Shown here: positions 8,075-16,897 of the stretch, in pieces
Numbering within the stretch: position 1 is the first letter of the stretch
Layout: every line of letters starts with the position of its first letter
Origin: Actinomycetota bacterium
GTDB lineage: Bacteria > Actinomycetota > Acidimicrobiia > IMCC26256 > PALSA-610
Length of the DNA: 29,450 nucleotides
Reading direction: 5' to 3'
Assembly: GCA_005779345.1 (NCBI GenBank)
Contig: SXJQ01000086.1
Span: 1 to 29,450, forward strand
Translations under genes and position numbers: made by a program
The notes under the pieces: generated by a model
Told to the model about the DNA's origin: nothing
The model's database searches: none
The model's input: only the letters and a program-made list of their open reading frames with translations

Positions 8075-8626
8075 CTATGGCGAAGCGGTCCCGGGGGTCG
8101 CCGCGTACTGGGACCAATCCTCGGGGTTGCCCTCGGTGTACTCGCCGAGCACCGCACCGTCGACGGCGTCGAGCTCGACCAGGCCGCGAATGCTCGGAGG
8201 TTCGTCGGCCGAATAGAGCAGCACCTGCCACACCGGCCGGCTGCGCAGTCCTCGGAACATCACCCGCGCGCTCGCGTGGCCGACCGGGAACCCGACGGTG
8301 CGGCTCGCCACCGCGAGCGCCTCGGTCTGGTCGATCGCCAGACGCCACGCCGCGGCGAAGTGATACCCGCCCACGACGCCGAGCACGACGGCGACGGCGA
8401 GCAATCCCCCGTTGTCGCTCGCCGCGAACGCGGCGCCGCACGCGGCGGCAAAGGCGACGAGGATCCAGCCGGCGATCCGGCGGCGACGCACGTCGGGGAC
8501 CTGGTACACGCCGACGAGCGTGGTGACGTCGAGGTCGGCGGGGAGGACATCGCCACTGCCAGGAGCCGGCGATTCGGCGCCCGGCGAGGCGGGGACGTCG
8601 CGCGAATCCGGACCCGGGCGTTCCAT
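8075..8626 (-). CDS. Hypothetical membrane protein with two TM segments
   Basis: 183 aa. I do not recognise the family. Residues about 1-35 are Pro/Gly/Asp-rich and disordered-looking. A basic patch (VRRRRIAGW) precedes a hydrophobic segment, and after a short SDNGG turn a second hydrophobic stretch follows, so residues about 50-95 probably form a membrane hairpin. The soluble C-terminal part (SRTVGFPVGHASARVMFRGL, WQVLLYSADEPP) is mixed beta-like and could be a small PH-like or sensor domain; this is a guess from hydrophobicity only. The ATG at 8626 is 5 bp from the stop of the HIT gene, so it is the distal gene of a thrS-HIT operon. Its own function is unknown. Confidence 0.7.
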   Translation of the reverse strand: MERPGPDSRDVPASPGAESPAPGSGDVLPADLDVTTLVGVYQVPDVRRRRIAGWILVAFAAACGAAFAASDNGGLLAVAVVLGVVGGYHFAAAWRLAIDQTEALAVASRTVGFPVGHASARVMFRGLRSRPVWQVLLYSADEPPSIRGLVELDAVDGAVLGEYTEGNPEDWSQYAATPGTASP

Positions 8627-8631
8627 CCCGC

Positions 8632-9135
8632 TCACGCTAGCCAGACCGCGCGCAGCTTCTCCCAGCCGGTCTCGAGCGCCTCGGGGATCACACGGGTCTC
8701 GGCGACCGCGGTCATGAAGTTCGTGTCGCCACTCCACCGGGGCAGCACGTGGCCGTGCACGTGGCCGGGGACACCCGCGCCGGCGGACAGCCCGAGGTTG
8801 AAACCGACGTTCACGCCGTCGCACCCGTACGCGGCCTTCACCGCTCGCACGGCGCGGCGCAGCGCGCCCATCAGTTCGGCAGCCTCGTCGTCGCCGAGCG
8901 ACTCGAGGTCGGCAACGTGTCGGCGAGGCGCGACGAGCAGGTGGCCCGAGCCGTAGGGGTAGAGGTTCATGACCGTCACCGTCGCGGCCGTCCGCTCGAG
9001 CACGAGCGTGGCCGCGGCGATCACCTCGTCGTCGCCGAACCCGTCGAGCGCGCACAAGAAGCACGCCGTTGCCCGTCCGGCTTCTTCGGACACGTAACGG
9101 CTCCGCCAACCGGCCCACAAGCGGTCGAGGGTCAT
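8632..9135 (-). CDS. HIT family protein, probable Ap4A phosphorylase
   Basis: 167 aa histidine-triad protein. The triad HVHGHVLPRW is at about residues 126-135. Upstream are CFLC, VLERTAATVTVMNLYPY and SGHLLVAPRRHVADLESL, and downstream DTNFMTAVAETRVIPEAL, a tail that matches the mycobacterial diadenosine tetraphosphate phosphorylase Rv2613c rather than a minimal Hint protein. Such enzymes split Ap4A into ADP and ATP. Ap4A is a side product of aminoacyl-tRNA synthetases, which fits its coupling to thrS: the ATG at 9135 overlaps the thrS stop as ATGA. In M. tuberculosis the gene also follows thrS and precedes pgsA1. Phosphorylase versus hydrolase activity is inferred from that relationship. 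Confidence 0.86.
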   Translation of the reverse strand: MTLDRLWAGWRSRYVSEEAGRATACFLCALDGFGDDEVIAAATLVLERTAATVTVMNLYPYGSGHLLVAPRRHVADLESLGDDEAAELMGALRRAVRAVKAAYGCDGVNVGFNLGLSAGAGVPGHVHGHVLPRWSGDTNFMTAVAETRVIPEALETGWEKLRAVWLA

Positions 9136-11123
9136 GTCGCGACGCGGGCCGCGACCTCGGCCCCGAGACGCGCGAGGAATGCGTCGAGCGAGACACCGCG
9201 TTCGGGTGTCGCGCTCCCCCGAGCGTTGACCCCGACCGTCGCCGCCTCGACATCGGCGTCGCCGACGACCAGCACGTACGGCACCTTGTCGAGCTTCGCC
9301 CGCCGGATGCGCGCACCCAACGCGCCGCCGTGTCCGTCGACCACCTCGGCGCGGTTCCCGGCCGTGCGCAACGCCGCGGCAACGGCGTGCGCGTAGTCGT
9401 CGTGACGGTCGGCGACCGGCAGGACGGTCACCTGCACGGGAGCCAACCAGGCGGGGAACGCTCCCGCGTAGTGCTCGACGAGCACGGCGAAGAAGCGCTC
9501 GACGCTGCCGAACAGCGCGCGGTGGATCATGATCGGTCGATGGCGCTCGTTGTCGGCGCCGGTGTACCAGAGGTCGAATCGCTGGGGGGTCTGGAAGTCG
9601 AGTTGGATCGTGCTCATCTGCCACGTGCGCCCGATCGCGTCCTTGGCCTGGACCGATACCTTCGGGCCGTAGAACGCTCCCCCGCCCTCGTCGAGGACGA
9701 GGTCGAGGTCCTTGGTGAGCGCGGCCCGCCGCAACGTCTCGGTCGCCTCCGCCCACTCCTCGTCGGTACCGACCGCCTTGCCCTCGGGCTTCGTCGACAA
9801 CTCCAGGTAGAAGTCGGACAGGCCGTAGTCGGCGAGCAGCGACAGCACGAAGTCGAGCAACGAGACGAGCTCGTCGCCCATGTTCTCCTTCGTGGTGTAG
9901 ATGTGCGCGTCGTCCTGGCTGAACCCTCGAGCGCGGGTGAGGCCGTGCACCACGCCCGACTTTTCGTAGCGGTACACGGTGCCGAACTCGAACAACCGCA
10001 ACGGCAGTTCGCGGTAGCTACGGGTGCGGCTGCCGTAGATCAGCGAGTGGAACGGGCAGTTCATCGGCTTCAGGTAGTACTCCGCGCCGCCGTCGAGTTC
10101 CATCGGCGGGAACATGCCCTCCGCGAACCACTGGAGATGCCCGCTCGTGTCGAACAACTCGCGCTTGGTGATGTGCGGCGAGTAGACGAACTCGTAGCCG
10201 GCCTCCTCGTGGCGCTTCCGCGAGTACTCCTCCATCACCATGCGGACGATCCCGCCCTTGGGGTGGAACAGCGCGAGGCCCGAACCGACCTCGTCGGGGA
10301 ACGAGAACAGATCGAGCTCGACGCCGAGGCGGCGATGGTCGCGCCGCTCGGCCTCCTCGAGTCGGTGGAGGTGCGCTTCGAGCGCCTTGGCGTCTTCCCA
10401 TGCCGTCCCGTAGATGCGCTGGAGCTGCGGGCCGTGCTCGTCGCCGCGCCAGTAAGCGCCCGCGACCCTCAGCAGCTTGAACGCGCCGAGGCGCGCGGTG
10501 CTCGGGACGTGAGGTCCACGACACAGATCGGTGAACGCGACCGAGCCGTCGGCCGCGAGGTTCCGATAGATCGACACGCCGTCGCCGCCGACCTCCCCGG
10601 CGTCGTCGTCGCCGGCGGCGCCCGCGCTGACCTTGTCGATGATCTCGACCTTGAACGGTTGGTCGGCGAACAGACCGCGCCCGGCGTCGAAGTCGAGGTC
10701 GTCGCGCACGAACGGCTGATCGGCGCGGATGATGGCGCGCATTTCGGCGTCGATCGCCTCGAGGTCGGCGTCGGAGAAGGTCCGCCCGCCCGGCAACTCG
10801 AAGTCGTAGTAGAAGCCGTCGGCGATCGCGGGCCCGATGGCGTATCGGGCGCCGGGGAACAACCGGGTGACCGCCTGGGCCAACACGTGGGCCGTGCCGT
10901 GGCGCAGCACCTCGCGCCCGTCGTCGGAGTCGCGTGTGACGAGCGCGAGCGTGACGTCGCCCGTGAGCGGGCGGCCCAGGTCGGCCCACTCGCCATCGAG
11001 TCGCGCTGCGACCGCCGCCTTGCCGAGACGCTTGCCGATCGAGTCGGCGATCTGCTGGGGAGTCGTGCCCCGGTCGTACGCCCGGCTCGATCCGTCGGGC
11101 AGCGTGACCGTGATCTGGCTCAT
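9132..11123 (-). CDS. thrS: Threonine--tRNA ligase
   Basis: 663 aa class II aminoacyl-tRNA synthetase charging tRNA-Thr. Domains: TGS (1-62), the editing domain that hydrolyses Ser-tRNA-Thr with HGTAH (H75, H79) and CRGPH (C201, H205), the catalytic core from about 265 to 545, and a C-terminal anticodon-binding domain. The catalytic zinc ligands are visible as MNCPFH (C356), DDAHIY (H407) and IMIHRALFGSVERF (H534). Motif 2 is RYEKSGVVHGLTRARGFSQDD. The ATG at 11123 gives the conserved MSQITVTLPDG opening; no strong SD is seen. It lies 23 bp after mshC and its stop overlaps the HIT gene start. All key residues are intact and the length is normal. Confidence 0.97.
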   Translation of the reverse strand: MSQITVTLPDGSSRAYDRGTTPQQIADSIGKRLGKAAVAARLDGEWADLGRPLTGDVTLALVTRDSDDGREVLRHGTAHVLAQAVTRLFPGARYAIGPAIADGFYYDFELPGGRTFSDADLEAIDAEMRAIIRADQPFVRDDLDFDAGRGLFADQPFKVEIIDKVSAGAAGDDDAGEVGGDGVSIYRNLAADGSVAFTDLCRGPHVPSTARLGAFKLLRVAGAYWRGDEHGPQLQRIYGTAWEDAKALEAHLHRLEEAERRDHRRLGVELDLFSFPDEVGSGLALFHPKGGIVRMVMEEYSRKRHEEAGYEFVYSPHITKRELFDTSGHLQWFAEGMFPPMELDGGAEYYLKPMNCPFHSLIYGSRTRSYRELPLRLFEFGTVYRYEKSGVVHGLTRARGFSQDDAHIYTTKENMGDELVSLLDFVLSLLADYGLSDFYLELSTKPEGKAVGTDEEWAEATETLRRAALTKDLDLVLDEGGGAFYGPKVSVQAKDAIGRTWQMSTIQLDFQTPQRFDLWYTGADNERHRPIMIHRALFGSVERFFAVLVEHYAGAFPAWLAPVQVTVLPVADRHDDYAHAVAAALRTAGNRAEVVDGHGGALGARIRRAKLDKVPYVLVVGDADVEAATVGVNARGSATPERGVSLDAFLARLGAEVAARVAT

Positions 11124-11146
11124 GGGGCTGGGTCCTGGGTCCTGGG

Positions 11147-12337
11147 TCAGGTGCCGATGGCAACGGGACGGTCGAGGTTGACCCCGACCAGCGCGCCGAG
11201 CGCACGGAGCTCGTCGGGCGCGCTCGTGTCGGTGCCGCCCGACAGGATCGCGTCGGCGAGATCGGCGAGCGCCTCGAGCGCACGGGGCGCGTCGAGGTCG
11301 TCGTCGAGCGCCGCCCGCACACGCGCCGCGAACGGCGCCGGGTCGGGGCCGGCCTGCGCCTGCGCGGCAGCGAGGAGCCGATTGAGCATCGCGACACCTT
11401 CGTCGATGTCGGTGTCGTACCACTCGAACCCGCTGCGATAGTGGTGCCGCATGAGTGCGAGCCGGATCGCTCGCGGATCGGCCTTGGCACGCAGGTCGCT
11501 CACGAAGACGAGGTTGCCTAGCGACTTGCTCATCTTCTCGCCCTCGTAGTTGACCATCGCCGAATGCATCCAATGGCGCACGAACGGCTTGGAGGTCAAC
11601 GCTTCGCTCTGGGCGATCTCGCACTCGTGATGCGGGAAGATCAGATCGGTCCCGCCACCGTGGATGTCGATCGTCTCGCCGTGCTCGGCCATCGACATCG
11701 CGCTGCACTCGATGTGCCAGCCCGGGCGTCCGACACCGAACGGCGCACGCCAGCTCGGTTCGTCGGGGAGGCTCGGTTGCCAGAGGATGAAGTCGAGCGG
11801 ATGCCGCCGGTGCGGATCGTCGGGGTTCCCGCCCCGCGCCCGCGCCAGCTTGAGCATCTGGTCCTCGGAGTAATGCGAGAGCTGACCGAAGCTCGGGAAA
11901 CTCGAAATGTCGAAGTAGACCGTGCCGGCGGTCATGTAGGCGTGGTCGGAGTCGAGCAACTTGCCGACCAACTCGATGATCCCGTCGATCGCCTCGGTCG
12001 CGCGCGGCTCGGCGTCGGGAACGCGAAGCTCGAGCGCGGCCATGTCGCCCTGGAACCGAGCGACCTCCTCGGCGGCGAGGTCGAGGTAGTGCACACCGAG
12101 CTCCCGCGCCTTGGGGAGGATCGAGTCGTCGACATCGGTGATGTTGCGCACGTAACGAACGCTGCGGCCGAGATCTTCGAGGCGCCGGATCAGGAGGTCG
12201 TAGGTGAGATAGGTCGCAGCGTGCCCGAGATGCGTGCTGTCGTAGGGGGTGATCCCACAGACATAGAGGCTCACGTCGGGACCCGGATCGAAGGGCACGA
12301 CGGTTCGCCGCGCGGTGTCGTAGAGGCGCATGACCAC
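11147..12337 (-). CDS. mshC: Cysteine:GlcN-Ins ligase MshC (mycothiol synthesis), CysS-related
   Basis: 396 aa class I synthetase fold. The nucleotide-binding motif reads CGITPYDSTHLGHAATYLTY, the MshC form; true CysS has CGPTVYDxxHIGNxR. Other motifs are GRPGWHIECSAMS, HGGGTDLIFPHHE and EKMSKSLGN (KMSKS). It is shorter than CysS (about 460 aa) because the tRNA-binding C-terminal region is reduced. MshC activates cysteine with ATP and couples it to the amine of GlcN-Ins, the penultimate mycothiol step. A bacterial CysS of unusual type remains possible but less likely. I keep the GTG at 12337 because a TAGCCT hexamer ends exactly 6 nt before it, as for a leaderless mRNA; an ATG two codons later (12331) is the alternative. 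No SD precedes either. Confidence 0.83.
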   Translation of the reverse strand: MVMRLYDTARRTVVPFDPGPDVSLYVCGITPYDSTHLGHAATYLTYDLLIRRLEDLGRSVRYVRNITDVDDSILPKARELGVHYLDLAAEEVARFQGDMAALELRVPDAEPRATEAIDGIIELVGKLLDSDHAYMTAGTVYFDISSFPSFGQLSHYSEDQMLKLARARGGNPDDPHRRHPLDFILWQPSLPDEPSWRAPFGVGRPGWHIECSAMSMAEHGETIDIHGGGTDLIFPHHECEIAQSEALTSKPFVRHWMHSAMVNYEGEKMSKSLGNLVFVSDLRAKADPRAIRLALMRHHYRSGFEWYDTDIDEGVAMLNRLLAAAQAQAGPDPAPFAARVRAALDDDLDAPRALEALADLADAILSGGTDTSAPDELRALGALVGVNLDRPVAIGT

Positions 12338-12343
12338 GGGGCG

Positions 12344-12349
12344 AGGCTA
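12344..12349 (-). promoter_or_regulatory. Candidate -10 of mshC, leaderless arrangement
   Basis: TAGCCT on the minus strand, then 6 nt, then the GTG at 12337. With a normal -10 to +1 distance the first transcribed base would be the G of the start codon. The gap to the reductase gene upstream is only 35 bp. Confidence 0.45.
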
Positions 12350-12372
12350 CCGGTCCGGACGCTGCGGCCGGG

Positions 12373-13026
12373 CTACTGCACGGTCTTCAGGTGCAGGCTC
12401 GCCCGCATCTTGTGGCGCACGTTGATGGTGAGCAGGACCGCAGCGAACGTCTCCATGCCCACCGCGTTGCGCAACGATCCGCCATCGAGCGCCCGCAGGT
12501 CGGGGATGCTGCTCGTGATCTCCATCAGCGTGTGGCGAGCGTCGTCGTCGTCGCCGAGCACGACGACATCGCTCTCCATGGTGTGGTCGAGATCGGCGAA
12601 CTCCGCGGCTGGCACCAGATGGAACGACGTGCACACGCGGCTCCGCCAGAGCAGTGCCTGCAGCTCGGCGGCGATCGACCCGTGCGGCGGGAGCACCGCG
12701 TTGAACTCGTTGCCGTTCCGAGTCAGGTTGTTCGCCATCGAGACGACGATCTTGTTGCTCAGTCGCTCGGCATGGTCCTTGACCGTCGGGATCACCGAGT
12801 CGGCGTTCACGGCAAGGATCACGACGGGCGCGTCGCACGCGGCAGCGTTGTCGCACGGGATCAGGCTCGCGACCCGGTCGCCCCATTTCGCCCCCAGCTC
12901 GCCGACAGCAGCCGTCGCCTTGGCGAGATCGCGCGAGCCGAAGAGCACCTCGTGACCGACGCTCGCGAGGCGTGCCGCCAACCCCGCGCCCGCCGGTCCG
13001 GTCGCTCCGAGGATCCCGATGCGCAT
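12373..13026 (-). CDS. F420-dependent NADP oxidoreductase-like protein (NpdG/Fno family)
   Basis: 217 aa. The N-terminus MRIGILGATGPAGAGLAARL is a Rossmann nucleotide-binding loop followed by VGHEVLFGSRD, the pattern of NADPH:F420 oxidoreductases, where the SRD segment contacts the NADP 2'-phosphate. Further family-like segments are VVILAVNADSVIPTVKD, KIVVSMANNL, TSFHLVPAAEFADL and VVVLGDDDDAR. The family moves hydride between F420H2 and NADP+ and some members serve F420-using pathways; length matches. The ATG at 13026 has GGAGA 4-5 nt upstream. It stands 35 bp from mshC, so the two may be co-transcribed, though mshC has its own promoter-like site. Specificity for F420 is inferred from the family only. 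Confidence 0.8.
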   Translation of the reverse strand: MRIGILGATGPAGAGLAARLASVGHEVLFGSRDLAKATAAVGELGAKWGDRVASLIPCDNAAACDAPVVILAVNADSVIPTVKDHAERLSNKIVVSMANNLTRNGNEFNAVLPPHGSIAAELQALLWRSRVCTSFHLVPAAEFADLDHTMESDVVVLGDDDDARHTLMEITSSIPDLRALDGGSLRNAVGMETFAAVLLTINVRHKMRASLHLKTVQ

Positions 13027-13141
13027 GTCGTCTCCACTCACTGTCGGTCGACCCCGAGGGCAGCCCCGGACCCCGAGCGCAGCCCTGCACCCGAGGGCGG
13101 AAGCCGGGCATTCTGCCACAGGCGACCGCGAACTGGCACCG

Positions 13142-16100
13142 CTACACGATGCAGTCGGCCCCGAACGCCACGCGCAACTCGGCGTGCAAGCCGTTGCTCC
13201 CGTCGCAGTGGAACTCGTCCGGGAGTTTGATGATCGTCTCCTTGTCGGGCCCCTGGAGGTGCACGAAGAACGGGGAATCACCCGGATGCGCGGCGATGAT
13301 CTCGCGCAGCCGGTCGACCTTCGACGAATCGAACCCCCCGGCCCGCGCGCGCAGGCGCACCGGCGGACCCGAGTCCAGGTGCAGCTCCGGTCGGCTCAAC
13401 TCCATCACCATCAATTTCGGCGTGTCGTCGCGCTTGTCGACCCGACCCTTCACCACCACGATCGCATCCGCCGCGAGCAACTCGTTGATCGCGAGCATCG
13501 TCTTCGGGAACACCATCGCCTCGATCGACGCCGACAGGTCTTCGAGAACGAACGTGGCCATCAGGTCGCCGCGCTTGGTGTACTTCCGCTGCAACGCGGT
13601 CACGATCCCACCGAGAGTCCGCATCGACCCGTCGTCGAGATCGGCGAGGTCGGCAACCGAGCACTCGGTGTAGCGGGCGAGCGCCCGACGCGCACCGAGC
13701 AAGGGATGATCGCTCACGTACAGGCCGAGCATCTCCTTCTCCAACGCGAGCCGCGTGCTCTTGTCGAAATCGATGTCGGGGATCGACACCCGATCGTCGA
13801 ACGCGGGACCGGCATCGCCGCCGCCGAACGCATCGCCGAGATCGAAGAACGACATCACTCCCTGGTCGCGTTCGCGCCGTCGCGACAACACCGAATCGGA
13901 GATCTGCTCGAACACCGTGAGCAGCCCCTGGCGCGGATGGCCGAGCGCATCGAAGGCACCCGCCTTGATCAACGATTCCACGGTGCGCTTGTTGAGCGCG
14001 GTCGGCTCGACCCGCTCGCAGAAGTCCTGGAAGTCGACGAACGGTCCGCCCTCGGCACGCGCACGACCGATCTGGTCGGCGACGCCCTCCCCCACGTTGC
14101 GCACCGCCGACAACCCGAACCGAATCCTGCCCATGTTCACCCCGCTCGCATCCGCTCGCGCCCCATGGGCACGGCCGGTCCCGCCTTCTCCCGCGTCGCG
14201 CGGTTCGTCGAAGCGGACGGCGAAGTCGACCTCGCTGTCGTTGACGCACGGGTTCAACACCTCGATGTCGAGCTGTCGGCACTCGGCGAGGTACACCGCC
14301 GCCTTGTCGAGGTTCGTCTTCACCGACGTGAGCAGCGCCGCGAGGTATTGCACCGGGTAGTTCGCCTTCAACCAAGCCGTCTGGTACGAGACGAACCCGT
14401 ACCCGACCGAGTGGCTCTTGTTGAACGAGTAATCGGCGAAGGGCTCGATCGTGTCGAAATACCGCTGCGACCATTCCTCGGGGTGACCGTTCGCGACGCA
14501 GCCGGCCACGAACTTCGTGCGTTCCTTCGCGATCATCTCGCGGATCTTCTTGCCCGTCGCCTTGCGCAGGTTGTCGGCCTCTTCGAGCGTGTACCCCGCG
14601 AGCCGTTGCGACACTCGCATCAGCTGTTCCTGGTAGATCATCAGGCCGTAGGTGGGACCGAGGATCTCCTCGAGATCGGCGTGGTCGTACCGGACGGGCT
14701 TGCGCCCGTTCTTGCGGTCGGCGTACTCGTTGTGCCAGTTCTGCGCCATCGGGCCCGGTCGGTACAAGGCGACGAGGGCCGCGACGTCTTCGAACGAGGT
14801 CGGAGCGAGCGACCGCATGAGCGCGCGCATCGGGCCGCCCTCGAGCTGGAACACGCCGATCGAGTCGCCCGCCCGCAACAGCTCGTAGGTCTTCTCGTCG
14901 TCGAGCGCAACGTTGTCGATGTCGATACGCTCGCCGGTGGAGCGCTCGATCAGATCGACCGCGATCTCCATGACGTCGAGATTGCGCAGCCCGAGGAAGT
15001 CCATCTTGAGGAGCCCGAGTTCTTCCACGCCGTGCATCTCGTACTGGGTCACCACCGGCGATTCCTCGATGGGTGTCCCCGGCTCCGGCTTGCGCTGCAC
15101 CGGCAGGTAGTCGGTGAGCGGATCACGCGTGATCACGACCGCGGCAGCGTGGATACCGTCTTGGCGCCGGAGGCCCTCGAGCCCCCGGGCGACGTCGACG
15201 ACCCGCTTCACGTCGTGATCGACCTCGTACATCGACCGCAGCTCCGAGGCCATCTTGAAGCCGTCGGAGTACTTGTCCGACTCCTCGAAGCAGAACCGAA
15301 GCGGCGTGTCGCGGCCCATGATCAGGGGCGGCATCGCCTTGGCGATCTTGTCGCCGACCGCATACGGATACCCGAGCACCCGAGCGGCATCGCGCACCGC
15401 GGCACGCGCCTTGATCGTGGAGAACGTGACGATCTGGGCGACCCGGTCGGAGCCGTACTTCTGCGCGGCGTAACGGATCATGTCGCCCCGGTAGCGCGAG
15501 TCGAAGTCCATGTCGATGTCGGGCATCTGCTTGCGACCCGGATTGAGGAATCGCTCGAACAGCAGGTCGTAACGGATCGGGTCGATATCGACGATCTGGA
15601 GGCAGTACGCGACGCACGACCCGGCCGCACTCCCCCGGCCCGGGCCGACGCGGATCCGTTGGCTCTTCGCGTAACGGACGAGGTCCCAGACCACGAGGAA
15701 GTACGCGGAGAAACCCATGCTCTTGATGACATCGAGTTCGTACTCGATGCGCTCGAGCACGTGCAGCGCCGGCGATCGGCCGTAGCGGCCCTTGGCCCCC
15801 TCCATCACGAGCTCGCGCAGGTAGGAGTCCTCGTCGTGCCCGTCGGGAACGGGGAATGCCGGCAGGACCGCGTTGTCGAACTGCAGCTCGACCTCGGCGC
15901 GCTCGGCGACCCACAGCGTGTTGTCGCACGCCTCGGGGAGTTCGCGGAACAGGTCGCGCATCTCGATCGCGGACTTGATGAAGAAGTCCTCGCCGTCAAA
16001 CTTGAACCGCTTCGTGTCGCTCTTGAGCGCGCCGGTTTGCACGCACAACAACGCGTCGTGCGCGTCGGCGTCGTGGCGGTGCGTGTAGTGCGAGTCGTTG

Positions 16101-16714
16101 GTCGCGAGCAGCGGGGCGTGCAACTTACGGGCGATGTCGAGCAGCGGCACGAGCGTGCGGTGTTGATCCTCGATGCCGTGGTCCTGCAGCTCGACGAAGA
16201 AATTGTCCTTGCCGAAGATGTCCTGGAACCGTCCGGCCGCCTTGTACGCGGCTTCGTCGTCGCCGGCGAGGACGAGCTGGGAGACGAGACCTCCGAGACA
16301 TCCGCTCGTGGCGATGATCCCCTCGTGGTGACGCTCGAGGAGGTCCCAGTCGGTTCGGGGCTTGTAGTAGTAGCCGTCGAGATACGCGGCGCTCGTGACC
16401 TTGACCAGGTTGTGATACCCGACGTTGTTCTCGGCGAGCATCGTGAGGTGGAAGATCTCGTGCTCGGAGCGCTTCGGGCGATCGAAGCGGCTCGTGTTGG
16501 TGAAGTACCCCTCCATCCCGAGCACCGGCTTGATGCCCTGGGCACGTGCGGCTTTGTAGAGCTCGAGGACGCCGTACATGTTGCCGTGGTCGGTGATCCC
16601 GACGGCCGGCTGCCCATCGGCCGCGGCGGCCTGGACGACCTCGTCGATGCGCGACGCACCGTCGAGCATCGAGTACTCGGTGTGCAGGTGCAAGTGGACG
16701 AAGCTGCTCGCCAC
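13142..16714 (-). CDS. dnaE: DNA polymerase III alpha subunit DnaE1
   Basis: 1190 aa, close to M. tuberculosis DnaE1 (1184 aa). It is the replicative polymerase subunit. The N-terminal PHP domain begins with VHLHLHTEYSMLDGASR and TDHGNMYG (D42, H43); the metal-binding His/Asp residues that are lost in E. coli look retained, consistent with the PHP proofreading exonuclease of actinobacterial DnaE1. The palm motif PDIDMDFD at 398-405 contains the paired catalytic Asp residues (D401, D403). GPGRGSAAGSCVAY, the fingers region, tandem HhH (NKRTVESLIKAGAFD), and an OB domain (VTALQRKYTKRGDLMATFVLEDL) follow. The start is GTG at 16714, the first residue before the conserved motif, with GAAGAG upstream. 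The 183-bp region upstream holds a pair of DnaA-box-like sites. Confidence 0.97.
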   Translation of the reverse strand: MASSFVHLHLHTEYSMLDGASRIDEVVQAAAADGQPAVGITDHGNMYGVLELYKAARAQGIKPVLGMEGYFTNTSRFDRPKRSEHEIFHLTMLAENNVGYHNLVKVTSAAYLDGYYYKPRTDWDLLERHHEGIIATSGCLGGLVSQLVLAGDDEAAYKAAGRFQDIFGKDNFFVELQDHGIEDQHRTLVPLLDIARKLHAPLLATNDSHYTHRHDADAHDALLCVQTGALKSDTKRFKFDGEDFFIKSAIEMRDLFRELPEACDNTLWVAERAEVELQFDNAVLPAFPVPDGHDEDSYLRELVMEGAKGRYGRSPALHVLERIEYELDVIKSMGFSAYFLVVWDLVRYAKSQRIRVGPGRGSAAGSCVAYCLQIVDIDPIRYDLLFERFLNPGRKQMPDIDMDFDSRYRGDMIRYAAQKYGSDRVAQIVTFSTIKARAAVRDAARVLGYPYAVGDKIAKAMPPLIMGRDTPLRFCFEESDKYSDGFKMASELRSMYEVDHDVKRVVDVARGLEGLRRQDGIHAAAVVITRDPLTDYLPVQRKPEPGTPIEESPVVTQYEMHGVEELGLLKMDFLGLRNLDVMEIAVDLIERSTGERIDIDNVALDDEKTYELLRAGDSIGVFQLEGGPMRALMRSLAPTSFEDVAALVALYRPGPMAQNWHNEYADRKNGRKPVRYDHADLEEILGPTYGLMIYQEQLMRVSQRLAGYTLEEADNLRKATGKKIREMIAKERTKFVAGCVANGHPEEWSQRYFDTIEPFADYSFNKSHSVGYGFVSYQTAWLKANYPVQYLAALLTSVKTNLDKAAVYLAECRQLDIEVLNPCVNDSEVDFAVRFDEPRDAGEGGTGRAHGARADASGVNMGRIRFGLSAVRNVGEGVADQIGRARAEGGPFVDFQDFCERVEPTALNKRTVESLIKAGAFDALGHPRQGLLTVFEQISDSVLSRRRERDQGVMSFFDLGDAFGGGDAGPAFDDRVSIPDIDFDKSTRLALEKEMLGLYVSDHPLLGARRALARYTECSVADLADLDDGSMRTLGGIVTALQRKYTKRGDLMATFVLEDLSASIEAMVFPKTMLAINELLAADAIVVVKGRVDKRDDTPKLMVMELSRPELHLDSGPPVRLRARAGGFDSSKVDRLREIIAAHPGDSPFFVHLQGPDKETIIKLPDEFHCDGSNGLHAELRVAFGADCIV

Positions 16715-16789
16715 GCGCTCTTCGGCCCCCGGGGATCGCGCTGTGCCGGATGTCGCGGGATCGCCCCACCCGGTGCTTCACAGACCAAG

Positions 16790-16833
16790 TTGTCCACAGG
16801 AGACCGATCGTCGTACACAGCCCCTGTGGAGAG
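16790..16833. promoter_or_regulatory. Inverted pair of DnaA-box-like 9-mers upstream of dnaE
   Basis: TTGTCCACA at 16790-16798 (plus strand) equals the preferred high-GC actinobacterial DnaA box. A second box, CTCTCCACA, reads on the minus strand at 16825-16833. Together they give an 8-bp inverted repeat, TCCACAGG at 16793-16800 and CCTGTGGA at 16823-16830. The pair lies 76-119 bp upstream of the dnaE start, in the only sizable noncoding stretch there (16715-16897). It may be a DnaA control site; a simple hairpin is the alternative. I see no clean -10 in this gap. Confidence 0.5.
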
Positions 16834-16897
16834 TTACAGGCGTGTCATTCGCCACGCCGACGATAGGCGCGCGCGGCGGCGTCGACAAGCGACCCGG

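Noticed and set aside
9069..11441. Plus-strand open frame of about 790 codons opposite thrS
   Set aside because: It has no domain and runs antisense to thrS, which has all class II motifs intact.
16790..16833. Chromosomal replication origin
   Set aside because: Only two DnaA-box-like sites are present and there is no dnaA, dnaN or AT-rich unwinding region nearby; a regulatory site is a better reading.
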